This document shows positions 31,863-43,046 of a stretch of DNA of 64,000 nt, piece by piece (positions within the stretch are counted from its first letter, which is position 1; each line of letters begins with the position of its first letter). Source of the DNA: Terramyces sp. JEL0728 (taxonomy: Eukaryota; Chytridiomycota; Chytridiomycetes; Rhizophydiales; Terramycetaceae); assembly GCA_027603945.1 (NCBI GenBank), contig JADIIU010000012.1:124001-188000 (forward strand), read 5' to 3'. The notes under the pieces are model-generated. The model saw nothing but the letters and a program-made list of their open reading frames with translations. It did not search any database and was not told where the DNA came from. Position numbers and translations under genes: made by a program.

Positions 31863-34503
31863 TTATTTGGAGTAATCGTAAAGGTCCAAGAATGAATCTG
31901 TCACCGAGTTAGCTGGAGGTTTCTCAGTCCCATTAATGTTGTCCAGCACCTCAGCAAAACTAGTCCCAAAGTTGTCCAGTGAAATGCTAAGTTCCTTTTG
32001 CAGTTCTCTTTGAGCATTATTTTGTGATAGTAACAATGCTTGGATTTTTGAGTTTGTATTTGCTGGCTGGGCTGATTGCATTTGGGGAATGTATGGCGAT
32101 AAGGAGACTGGAGTTGCAGTTAGTGGAGCTGGTGTTTGCGGGATCTGTTCTGTTTGGATTTTGAGCCCGGTGTTGATAGGGTTCAGCAGTTTCTCTGCTA
32201 CTGTATTGTCCAGAAGCTTTGCTATCGTGATTTTTATGAATGGATTTACGTATGAGTGGCCAAGCTTATGTTAATGTGTCGTACCTTTTGAATAAATAGT
32301 CGCAAAATGATTCTGGCAGCAGCAAACCTGATTTCCCGTCGCTCGTGATACAAGCCAAACGAAAAGGGTAGACAGGAGCCATCAGACGACGTTAGATAGG
32401 AGAGAATTTCAACAAGTTGTGCATCTGAAGCTTCTTGGACTATTTGATCCAATACCAGAAACGTTTTCATGAACTTATCAGAGTTGGAGGCGGAGGGAAA
32501 TTGCAAGTCATGAATCAGCGCTTGAACGTCTATATAGTAAAACAAAGACTTTCTGAATCTCATGCCGCGCTATCGTTAGCATAAAGTACCTGTTTCAAGT
32601 AATTATAGGAGTTTGTGCGGAACCACCCTTCAGCCCTATTTGACCAAACAGGCTGCAATTCATTTAATTTGGTATTGAGGGAATATCTTCCCACCATTTC
32701 TACAAATCGCTCCACGTACTGATAAAGAATTTGGCGGATATGATTTTCTTCAACATGTCTCTTTAAACCATCGAATATCTAGCATCAACCAAAATTACTG
32801 ATTGGACTAATTGCTCGTCTTCTAGACAAAATGGAGCGGTATCCCCTGATAACTCCTTTGTTGAGTCAGTCAGCGCTTGTTTAATTAACATTGGGCTGAT
32901 TGTCATTTTACCGCTGTTCAAATTTATGCATAGATCCCACCATGCGGTCTGCTCTTCGAATACAGGGTTAGTAACGCCGGCAATAAAGCCAGGTTTCGAC
33001 AATAGTATTTCGATATTTGCTAAACTGGCGTACGGATAACACCTATTTACAGCACCAGGCAGCAAATCACCGCCTGATGCTAATGCGATACACGAGAGTA
33101 CACAATTACTTACTTCTTTGCAAGGCTTTCCATGGCCTACAAATATAATTCTCTTTTCAGAGATCAACGCGAAAATAAGCATCAATAAGGGATGTGTTGT
33201 TGGACCAACGTCCAAGTGTGGATGCCAACAGAACGGGACATTGTTTTTGGTTCTAACTCCTTGATTTACGTTTGTAATTTGCAAGTTGCTAATCAGATTC
33301 ATCAACGAAACCATTGAAAACTAATTTAGGTAACTTTTACATCCCCAATTTCGCTTTCGTACGCTACCATTGGTAACTTTAATGGCAAAGTTACTCCGCT
33401 ATATTTGATTGGCAGTTCAAATTCCAATTGCGTATCAGTGAGTTTAAGGGGCAGATCTGGGTTAGTTTAAAGCACCTTCAGGGTCGTAATAATCTAAGTT
33501 TGCCAACACTTTGCTGAAATCGTTATCCAAGTGAGCAACTTTGTTTCTGAGGAACGATCTTATTGTCTTTCGCTCTGAAAAGGCCAACATTGGCAATCTC
33601 TGCAACTCAAACGACTGCAGAGCCTCGTAAACCTCCTTTAATATTTCTATAGACGGGTTGTTGAAAAATTTATCCAATGCCAACAATATTACTGGCTAGA
33701 GTTAACTGCGATTACTCTAAAAACGTGGACCCAGGGTTTTCTGAATGCAATCGCTATAGATTTAAGTCTCGCCCCTCTTCTCGCCCCTGCGATTTGCCTT
33801 GTGCCAACAATATTAAGCACATAGAGCAATGGCGGTGCGGTACAATATACGTGGGCCAGTTTTTCCAATTCTTGGTTATCCAATACGTACCTCTTGGAAA
33901 AGTTTCATTTACTTTTTCAATCTTTGCAAATAGAGTGAGGAATTCTGTGCAATAAACTCTGTCGTCAACATTCCGGAATCGCATCGCTCCAATTAGTAAC
34001 GTGTACCGATTTGGGGCTTCAATAGTGGAAATAATAATAAATTTGTATCCGCATAATGGCACACTTGATTTGCAATCTGCCATGTTTGCTGCAACTCCCC
34101 TTTAACATACAATTTTAGCTGTGTGCTTGTAAATTCGATAATTTGGTCTTCGTCCTCCGAAACAGCCTCCCACGCTTGTATTACTTGGTTATTACCTCCG
34201 TTATTGCTGAATACTGTTGCTGCAATCGATAGTTTCAACTGTTTATTGTCAATCAGTATAGAATTTGAACGCTTCACTGAGTCCTCGTTAATATAAAGTA
34301 CTTTTTTGCGGTTTAGAATGAAGAATGAATAATCCTCTTGGTGTAAATGAGAACCCTCTGGGATCATCAATTCTGCAAGCAACCTAAAATTAAATTTCGG
34401 TTAACCCATAATCCTCAGTCGGTATATTTTCTGGATACTGAAATGAAAAACTGGATCCTTTATCGATGTCAAATTCTGCTGCCAGTATGTATTCGATAGA
34501 CAT
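31863..34503 (-). CDS. AFI1: Afi1/MesA-like DENN-SPA polarity protein
   Basis: Ten exons from 34406-34503 down to 31863-32264; introns at 34384, 33987, 33893, 33696, 33457, 33321, 32779, 32570 and 32265, each 19-22 nt; 819 residues. Fungal Afi1/MesA proteins hold polarity sites at the cortex and bind Arf3-type GTPases. The Afi1 docking domain begins at once (AAEFDIDKGSSFSFQYPENI, then LLAELMIPEGSHLHQED). The SPA domain follows with CYPYASLANIEILLSKPGFI, AGVTNPVFEEQTAWWDLC and a DENN-like SEKRIIFVGHGKPCKEVSNC. The C-terminal 300 residues are mostly helical, then low complexity. Its start is 44 bp from the divergent ATG7 start. Confidence 0.93.
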
Positions 34504-34547
34504 GGAATTTTTGGGAAAAGCCTGTTTTTGCTGTTGCCTCCTTTCAA

Positions 34548-36636
34548 ATGTCAATCTTGCAGTTTGAACCCTTCAGCTCTCAGATAGATGGAACCTTTTG
34601 GGAAAAATTAGGAAAACTTAAAATTGATTTGTATCGTTTGGATGATAGCGACAAAGAGATCTTTGGATATTACAGAGGTGGAGAAAGAGCTAACGATTCC
34701 GTATCTGCACTTCCAGCCAGATTATTCGTATCATCCGGATCATTTGACAAGGAACAAGTAGCATTCGCTGTAAACAGTCCAGGAACGCTGAAAAATACTA
34801 ATACTCTCAATGAATTCAAGGATCTGGACAAAAATGCATTTCTCAAGCAAGTTGCTTCGCAAATCTGGGACGCAATCAAAACCCGGTCTGTAATAGACAA
34901 TCCGCAGTTGCTAGTTCAATTTGGATTGATTACTTTTGCAGATCTAAAGAAATACAAGTTTTACTATTGGTTCAACTTTCCTTGCTTGTTTCCAAAGAAG
35001 CCATTTCAATATACAAAAACCCAATATCTAGGTGAAGTCTATGACAATAATGAAATGGAAGCAATCAAACAATCTTTCCATGACTTTTATGACCGCACTC
35101 CAAACTGTAATTTCTTTTTGTATAAATCTGATGGACACAAATTCGGGAAACTGAGTGAATGGGAAACATTTTGGGGCAACTCAGCGAAAGATCAAGTAAT
35201 TGGTATTAATGAAGATCACTATTGGCTTTATCGACCCTTCAGCATCCGATAATCCTGGATGGCCGCTTCGCAACCTTTTGATTGCAGTCCAACAGATCTA
35301 CAAGTTACAGCAAGTCAGGGTATTGTGTTATAGAGAATCTCTCAAATCTCAATCTATCAATGCAAGTTTATTAGTCAATGTGACTTTGCCTGATGAAGTT
35401 ATAGGTATTCATTGGTTTACAAAAGAATCGTTACCAGAGCATATTGGATGGGAAAAGGGACCAAAGGGCCAGCCTACCCCAAGAGTAGCAAATCTGGCTC
35501 CGCTGATGGACCCGAAGCAGTACTCTTTTTTTAATGGTAGATTAGCTGACACTGCAGTAGATCTAAATTTAAAGTTGATGCGATGGAGAATCCTACCGTC
35601 ATTAAATTTGGAAAGCATATCGTCGAAAAAGTGTTTGCTATTGGGTGCAGGCACTTTGGGATGCTATGTTGGAAGATTATTGATGGTAATAGTTGGTTGA
35701 CAAAGGCATGGGGTGTAAGACATATTACCTTTGTGGATAATGGAAAAGTTTCGTTTTCAAATCCTGTGAGACAACCTTTGTTTACGTTTGATGACTGTCT
35801 AGATGGCGGAGTGCCAAAAGCAAAAGCTGCAGCAAAAGGGTTGTCTCTTGTTTTCCCAGGTGTCAACGCGAAAGGTATAGATCTAAGTATACCAATGCCT
35901 GGACACTTGATTGATGCCGAAAATGTCACTAGGGATAGGATAGTTCAGTTGGAAACGCTCATTTCTGAACACGATGCAATATTTTTGCTGACTGATTCCA
36001 GAGAAAGTAGATGGTTGCCTACAGTTCTTGGGGCAAAACTACAAAAGATTGTCATCAATACAGCCTTAGGATTTGATTCTTTTCTGGTGATGAGGCACGG
36101 AATGAGGGAAGTTGGTAAGGATGCCGATCAAAGATTGGGATGCTATTTCTGCAATGATGTTGTTGCGCCTGTTGACGTAAAATAACCTAACAATAGTCTC
36201 TCTCTGATCGTACGCTTGATCAGCAATGCACTGTGACCCGCCCTGGTTTGTCAGCATTAGCTGGAGGGCTGGCTGTCGAATTACTTGCTTCCATCTGCAA
36301 TCATCCGCTAGGGTATTTATGATCTAAGTTAGACCCTGGGCTCCTGCAGATCAAAATGTTGGACTGTCAGACAGCGCAGACAGCACTCCATTGGGAATTC
36401 TTCCCCATCAAATCAGGGGGTTTCTTGCTCACTACCAAAACCTAATTCTGGTTGGATCTGGATATAACAAATGCTCTGCTTGCTCCGATCCGGTTTTGAA
36501 ACAATATGATCTCGATGGCATCAAGTTCTTGATGAGAGCGATGGCTGATTCACAGTATCTAGAACAGGTAGCCGGATTAGACCAGATGAAATTGGAAAGT
36601 GACGATATTGATGTAGATTGGGATGAAGATATGTAA
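34548..36636 (+). CDS. ATG7: Autophagy E1-like enzyme Atg7
   Basis: Exons 34548-35195, 35215-35519, 35541-35685, 35706-36176, 36197-36312, 36333-36636; introns 19-21 nt; 662 residues. Atg7 activates Atg8 and Atg12 for autophagosome growth. The N-terminal domain is intact ([26 protein letters not shown]-like [11 protein letters not shown]). The adenylation domain shows [32 protein letters not shown] and the catalytic cysteine in [16 protein letters not shown]. The acidic C-terminus ([11 protein letters not shown]) resembles the Atg8-binding tail of yeast Atg7. All five introns sit inside conserved blocks, so the model is well supported. Confidence 0.97.
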
Positions 36637-36704
36637 TAAATCGAGCTGTGTTTTCCATTGTTCCCCAGCATATTACTTTTTTCGTATCCAGATTTTTCCA
36701 CCAA

Positions 36705-37223
36705 ATGAAATTTTTAGTGATAACTGCAGCAGTTACTGCACAAATATGTGGATCATCAATAGCAGATCAAACATTAAGCGAGTGTCTTCGTAATTTCATC
36801 ACCACACCTTCAGGCCAAGTTGGACCAGCTGATGTTCAAAATGCCTGTTACACTCTTGTTCCTGGAACCACACAGTATTACAAATGCACATGTAGTCTGG
36901 CAACCAAAGCTACCTATTGTTACAAATCTTTCTGTCCCGGGACGCTATTGGCGAACTCTGGAGTTGGGTTGACGGTCCAGCAGGACTGCCCAGCTTATAC
37001 TTCCATGATTTCGGCAAAAACAGCTATACCGCCAGCAGCACCTACAACCGTAGCACCATCTCCTTCAACAACCGGATCTGGGTCAAACAACCAAGTTGTC
37101 GGATCATCTAACAATGGCACAAACGCAGGTGGGGATACATCGTATCCCACAATGCAATCGTCCGCACTACATGCATCCACTTCTGTTATACTTTTAGCAA
37201 TACTAGCTTTCTTTTTGCAATAA
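36705..37223 (+). CDS. Cysteine-rich secreted protein, probably GPI-anchored (paralogue of 21753-22310)
   Basis: Intronless, 172 residues. There is a signal peptide (MKFLVITAAVTAQICGSSIA), a domain with cysteines in SECL, NACY, YYKCTC, TYCYKSFCPG and QDCPAY, a Pro/Ser/Thr/Asn-rich stalk, and a hydrophobic end (STSVILLAILAFFLQ) suited to GPI attachment. It shares CYKxFCP and the preceding PSGQ...YYxCxC spacing with the tyrosinase-adjacent protein, which carries one more cysteine near its start. Both are likely wall or plasma-membrane surface proteins. Function is unknown. Confidence 0.85.
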   Translation: MKFLVITAAVTAQICGSSIADQTLSECLRNFITTPSGQVGPADVQNACYTLVPGTTQYYKCTCSLATKATYCYKSFCPGTLLANSGVGLTVQQDCPAYTSMISAKTAIPPAAPTTVAPSPSTTGSGSNNQVVGSSNNGTNAGGDTSYPTMQSSALHASTSVILLAILAFFLQ

Positions 37224-37382
37224 TATTTTAATAAATGGTTATTTTTGGAAATACTTTTAATTTACCGAGTCGAGTGAATCCAACTTGATGGAGTTGGCCA
37301 TCGTTCGTACCCCAAATGCAGCTGAGTGAACCACAACTGCACTGCTAAAGGTAATGCACGATAAATCTTTACTTTTGCTTTA

Positions 37383-39641
37383 TTACGCTTTCAGCTTTTC
37401 CAAGTTATTTAGTAATCGTTGACGTCGATCAACTGAATCCAAGTTGATCCCAATATCATTCCATTTTATCGCGCTTGGAGTTTGCATGACAAATAAGTTG
37501 GGCAAAAGGGATTTGTTGGGAGTCGATGGGTCTGTTAGGTCTTCATCATCTTCTGTATAATCAATGGTCGGGTATGGGGAAGGTTTCGGAGAGGGCTTTT
37601 CGCCCAGCGAGATGTTTGAAATGGTGCTCTGTCCAAAAGAGAAGGATTCTGCTTCAACTACACAATGTGATGTTTGAGGTGAAAATTTTGCAGGGTCAAC
37701 CACTTCTTTTGTCAATCTCCCTTTTGCCTCGTCAATGCTTGGTATGCTAAGTTAACTTTACATTACGTGAATATTTGGGTCAAGTCTTTCATGATGGGGG
37801 AAAACAACTGAGACTTGGTACTCTTTGAATCATAAAGTTCCAAGTATGTAAGGGCACTAGATGAATATTCTTGCGAGTAGTAAATATGCAAGTCGTGGTA
37901 GAACATTCCTAAATATCCGTACATTGCACATCTATCGTTACCTCTTATTTCATTTAACAATGGGGGGAATGTTTTGACGTTAAACAAGCTCTTGTACATT
38001 TCACAGCTAGGTATATATGATGTGTATGTGGCAACAACATATCTCCAAAACTCGGTAGCTCTAGTAGTTGGCTCCCAAGTGGTTTTCAGCGATCCCAGCA
38101 GTAATTGAGAAAGGTTTTCCGGACCAAATTCCTTTATAGTAGTAGCTTGCTTTTCTAGTAACAGCAAAATGAAAAAGGACTCTAAATCTGCAATAGATAC
38201 AGTCTTTTTCATGTCAACTTGGTTCTTTCTTGGAGAATTAGGTTGGTATCGCAATGGTATGTTTGGAAACAGCTTTCGAAGCCATTTTTTAAAATTCCCA
38301 TTCACAAAATTGAAAAATGCAACCGCGACAATGTCTTTCAGCGACCAGGGAGTGGACAGCAAATACTCTTGCACGACATTGAAATAATTGTACTTTTGAA
38401 TCAATTCTGAAATATCATTTGAAACTTTTGGGTCCCATTTGCAAGTAGCGATTCCAGCTTTGATGTCATATTTTAACTTTTCATTATAGACAAGCTCATT
38501 TTTGAATATCATTTCAGAATCCACTGCCGATAATAGATAATATAGAATATGGGTGCAATCGACAATACGGTAGTCATAGTTCAAAGGCTTATCTGTTGTT
38601 AATTGATTTGTACAGTCAATACTGAGCGAAAGCGATTCAATTGCAATCTTGATTTCAGCAGCAGTGTTAATTCCAGCTTGAATGCGGTGCTGCGCTTTAA
38701 ATAATTCCAACTTGGCAGTCATTTCTTGTCGGACTTGTAGTAATTCATGCAAATTTCCCAAAATATCGAGCAAAGAAATGTCAAGTTCGAATTCTTTGAT
38801 GGCATCTACCACAAACCTGGAATTAATTCAAAAATCACCATTTTTCTCTTATGGCAATTCGTGTCAAATGAGCTTTAATCGTCAATGACAATATCTGTGC
38901 CTGGCTATTCGATTTGATCAAAGTATATGCACTTTTGAGCCATTCCTTGTAATCGCAGAATATTGGGACGTTGTCAGTAATATATTCAACCAATTGTTCG
39001 TTCTTTAAAAGTTTCATGTAGTTCAAATGTAGTTTTGGACATCGATAACTCTCTTTCTGTTTAGAAACTAAAGTAAACTCGGCAATAATATTGCCTGCAA
39101 GCACAGTACTTGTGCACACCTCCACTCCCATTAATCTAGTTTGCATCTCGTAATATTTTGCGTTTCGTCTGGTGAGTTTTGAAATTCCTATTATTGCCAG
39201 GATTAGATTTGACATATCCAAATATCCAGATGGTATATGATATATCTCTGCAGATTTGCAAAGAATTTCGGCTAATTGAAGTTCCAATGAAATGTCTTTA
39301 TTCACTGCATACAATCTACATTACTATTATTTACTGTTTCTGGATAGCGATTGCTTTTTCGATTGTTTCCCCGGTGGTGCTTGAACCTGGGCTGGAATAC
39401 ACTTCCAATAACAACGATTTTGCTTGATAGTTGTCGGGAAAGTGCTTTAAATATTCAGTAAAGTGATTTTCTGCCTGCTGGTAATTCTTTTGGTTGAATT
39501 CTTTGATCCCATGAGATAAAAGCAACCCAGGTATCTTGGATTAATCCTCCTTACCAGTAATGGTTTTTTCCTTATTTGATCTGGAGTATGTAGAATTTTT
39601 GGTTTTGGTTTTGGGGAAACGAGATTGCTGAACATGGACAT
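37383..39641 (-). CDS. TPR protein resembling the N-terminal domain of Nup358/RanBP2
   Basis: Exons 39555-39641, 39335-39534, 38839-39315, 37767-38816, 37383-37746; introns 20, 19, 22 and 20 nt; 725 residues. A TPR-like helix pair comes first (GIKEFNQKNYQQAENHFTEY). Later blocks recall the vertebrate Nup358 N-terminus in order: SLELQLAEILCKSAEI compared with its IAELLCKN segment, FKKWLRKLFPNIPLR compared with RKWLKQLFHHLP, then DLESFFILLLLEKQ compared with DLEVFLLGVVY. Ran-binding, zinc-finger and cyclophilin domains are all absent. The tail is Ser/Pro-rich. Similarity is judged from memory, so treat the name as a hypothesis; a TPR scaffold is the fallback. Confidence 0.7.
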
Positions 39642-39746
39642 TTGGGAAAATATCCAGCGACTCAAAAAACAAATAATCAATTCCAATTCTCGGTAAATAT
39701 ATTGGTGAATCCTGTATTAATCAGTGCTTTATTCAGTACAAAACGC

Positions 39747-40170
39747 TTATTCATTTTCAGCAGTGCGGACACGTCCACCTGCATTAATGACTTTAATATC
39801 AAGTTGTCTGGCACGTTCAATGATAGCAATACGGTTCTTTGAAGATACATTGTGAGCGATTTCAGCAGAGTAGACACGGTTGTGCATCAACAATAATTCC
39901 AATTCATTCTTGTTTCTAATCAAGAATTTCTTGAATCCATCTGGCAAAACATGGCGGGTCTTTGAATTTGATCCATAACCAATTTTTGGCATGGCAATTT
40001 GTCCCTTGAAACGACGACGAACTCTGTTATCAATACCCTTTGGTTTTCTCCATGAAGCCTATTTGTTATTTTAAATTTACATCAAGCTTAGCATATCTGT
40101 CGCTTTGATGGCGAGTGAACTTCTTGGTTCTCTTTTTGATAATGTCGACTTTCTTTAATGGAGCTGGCAT
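39747..40170 (-). CDS. RPL32: 60S ribosomal protein L32 (eL32)
   Basis: Exons 40081-40170 and 39747-40058 with a 22-nt intron; 133 residues, near the usual 130-135. The start [20 protein letters not shown] is followed by [40 protein letters not shown] and [20 protein letters not shown]. The intron lies after the SDRYAKLD segment and is required to join it to the SWRKPKG block. It sits downstream of CysRS on the same strand, with 239 bp between the CysRS stop and this start. Confidence 0.97.
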
Positions 40171-40409
40171 CTGGTTGAAAGGTGAAGAGTGTTTTTGAAA
40201 AAAAATCAAATACTGCCACACGGAAAATTTTCAGCCAATTAGGTGCGACTGTTCTGCGCGGTTTTTGCGGACGTTTCAAGTAAATGCTGAATGTCCAGTA
40301 AGCTATCAACAGTGTGTCCAGCAAGCCATCAATAGTCGGATCCCCATTTCCTTGTGGATAGAAAGTCAAAATTAACTCAACGAAATTAATTGAAGTAATA
40401 CCGCAAGGT

Positions 40410-42746
40410 TTATTTTTCAACAGAGGCCAAATATTCTTCGTGCAGTTTAGCTTGTTTATCGAATTCCTTCTTTAAAGTTTTCTTTTTTGATTTGGAAACC
40501 TCGGCTCCTTCCTTGTCTTTTGTTGGTAGACCTTGCTCATCCCATTCAGAATACTCTGGAGTTTTAAACAGCTCTGATGGTGGTGTTTTGCCCTTTGCTA
40601 ATCTTTCAGCTTGACGTGCAGCTTCAGCAGCGACTCTATCTTGCTTTTCCCTTTGCTTCTGGGCTTCCTTTTCCAACTTTTCATTTCTCTGTTGCAGAAG
40701 AATGTTCTTGTCTACCAATTTGATCAGGGCTTTGCCATCTTCTCTGTCTTCCAACGAGATGCCATGCTCAGCCAACTCTTCATCGCGGAGTTTATCACAG
40801 AATGCCAAAATATCTTTAGGATCAGCTTTTTCCTGCGCCAGCTTACGAACATTATCTCTAAACGTCGACATTGTTTGGAGCACAGGCAGTAATATTTCAT
40901 CGCGCTAAAATTAATCCATCCTTACATTTGATGATGATTTTGTTGAACCAAATGAGCCAATCGACGGATTAGAATCCTCAAACACACCAAGAGTAGTCAT
41001 TAACTGTGTGATGTAAGTGGCAACTTTGTTCAGGACCGTTGCATTTGGCTTAAGCTTGCTCTTTTGTTTTTCATTGTAGTAGGTATTTCCTTGAGTAACC
41101 AACGCTCTGATTTCAGCCATTGCGCCTGGAGTATTGAACGAGTCTGCCAAAGCTGCGCGGACTGCATTTTGCCTTTCCGATAGCACTTTCAACAGAGCCG
41201 CTTCGGAAGAACCAAAATTGTGCTTGCCAGTTGATTCTCTTGATTCAAACTTTTGCTCTTGCACAACTGCTTTGACGGTTGCTAAAAAGTTTTGGATGGC
41301 ATTTTCTACTGTTTTCGCTTCGTTCAACGAGCCGTTGCTATAATCTAGAACAGCATTCCATTGATGCAGCAAGAACATGATACGAATTTGAGCAGCAGAG
41401 TTGGTTTGCAGTGCTTCCTTGATGGTGATAAAGTTCTTTAAACTCTTGGACATTTTCAAATTCTCAATGTGCAAATGGCCGGCATGCAAAAAGTAGTTTA
41501 CCCATTGCTTGCAGTTATAATGAGCCTGATTAAATTGAGACTACCTCAGCTTGGGCCAGCTCGTTATCATGGTGAGGGAATGCCAAATCAATTCCACCCG
41601 TGTGAATATCCATCTTATCGCCCAAGACTTCACTCGCCATTACGGAACATTCAATATGCCAACCAGGACGGCCCTACCATTAATAATCAATTACTTTTCC
41701 CCACGGAGAATTCCAGGAAGGCTCGCCTGGTTTAGAATTCTTCCATAAGGCAAAATCAAATGGAGTTCTCTTTCCAGTACTATCTGCTAGTTCGCCCTCT
41801 TCGTCTTCAATCAGCTTGGCATTGTTAGCAGACCACGGTTGCAATTTTGCATAAGCATGCCCTTCTGCTTTAGCAAACTTGGCAGTGTCAAAATACACTG
41901 ATCCTTTGGCTTCATAAGCATATCCGTTGGCGATAATTTTTTCAACATATGTAACAATTTCCGGCACATATTCACTGACTCGAACAAGCACGTCTGGTCT
42001 TTTTACATTCAAACTATCCATGTCATTGAAATAATCTTCTTCCCAGTAAGCTGCGAAATCTCTAAAAGTCTGTGGATCAGTAACAGTATTTGAAAATTGA
42101 GAATCCAGCCACAATGACAATACATCTTGAGTGCTGTTGTAAATCTTTTCAATATTTGAATTGCCTTCTTTGATTTCTTTCAAAGCTTCAAGAGCAGATT
42201 GCGCGGTTTTCAAATACAGCCCAAACTTTGGGTTTTCGGCTGCTTCCTTTGATTTTGGTGCTTCTGCTACAAACATACTCCAGTTTCCTAGTGGATTTTG
42301 CCCGTCCTTTCCAAATCTCTTGTTCACATAAAATTCCAACGCTTCGTTGAGCTTTTTCAATAGCTCATTGTTCAACGTAGGATGCTCCTTTTTGAATTTG
42401 CTGAACAAATAATGTTGGCGGGCATTGACAATAATCTGATTAATTACAAGCTACTTTATCATCAATATCTGTAATGTTCAGCACATACAAAACATCAAAT
42501 TTGAAGAAATCTTCCATGATTCTACGGATAATATCAAAAGTAATGTAATTTCTAATTAGCGGTTAAATACCTGGCATGACCCAAGTGAGAATTGTTGTAC
42601 ACAGTAGGACCACAGCTGTACCATCCAACCTGATTACCGGTTTCAGGAATAAACTCTTCCTTTTTTCTTGTCATTGAGTTGTATACATGTAATTTAGGAA
42701 CTGGAGTTCCTTGCGGTTTGAACCAGTGCGGTTGTTTGGTCGACAT
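40410..42746 (-). CDS. CARS: Cysteinyl-tRNA synthetase
   Basis: Exons 42571-42746, 42455-42551, 41695-42435, 41545-41673, 40926-41525, 40410-40904; introns 19-21 nt; 745 residues. It charges tRNA-Cys. Zinc and active-site elements are visible: [17 protein letters not shown] (HIGH-type motif), [36 protein letters not shown], and [12 protein letters not shown] (KMSKS). The insert between the two halves of the catalytic domain and the long charged C-terminal extension ([20 protein letters not shown]) are of the eukaryotic cytosolic type. No second CysRS is present in the window. The in-frame region upstream of this ATG is open and is treated under findings. Confidence 0.97.
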
Positions 42747-42813
42747 TGGCCTTTGTAGTAGCTTTCGAAGGACTTTCAGTTTTTTGTAGGAAGTGCAAAG
42801 CCACACTTTGGAT

Positions 42814-42937
42814 GATTCAGTCGAATGTGAATGATATGAGAATTGCCGCTAGATTCAGTCGAATGTGAATGGTACGAGAATTGCCGCTTGATTCAGTCGA
42901 GTGTGAATGATACGAGAATTGCCGCTAGATTCAGTCG
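42814..42937. repeat. 38-bp direct tandem repeat, 3.3 copies, upstream of CysRS
   Basis: A unit beginning gattcagtcg starts at 42814, 42852, 42890 and (partial) 42928, so the period is exactly 38 bp. Copies differ by a few bases. Each holds the sequence gagaattgccgct near its end and a small inverted pair, attca and tgaat. The array lies 67-191 bp upstream of the CysRS start codon and downstream of the second LRR gene. It is non-coding on either strand by any model I can build. A cluster of regulatory-protein sites is a reasonable hypothesis; slippage alone is the plain alternative. Confidence 0.92.
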
Positions 42938-43046
42938 GAGCAAGTAAAAGAGATCCAATTGATCAACCAATAATTTTGAATGCTTTTCAAAGAAATGGAC
43001 GAATCTTTACAGGTTAGTCTAATTAGATCTCAAATTGGAGATGCTA

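Noticed and set aside
37224..37382. Short spacer with gagtcgagtg and related repeats near the end of the Nup358-like gene.
   Set aside because: No stable hairpin, repeat array or frame stands out; it is treated as ordinary intergenic sequence.
40088..40420. Open frame of 110 codons on the minus strand between CysRS and RPL32.
   Set aside because: It begins with TTG, overlaps RPL32 exon 1 in another frame, and resembles no protein.
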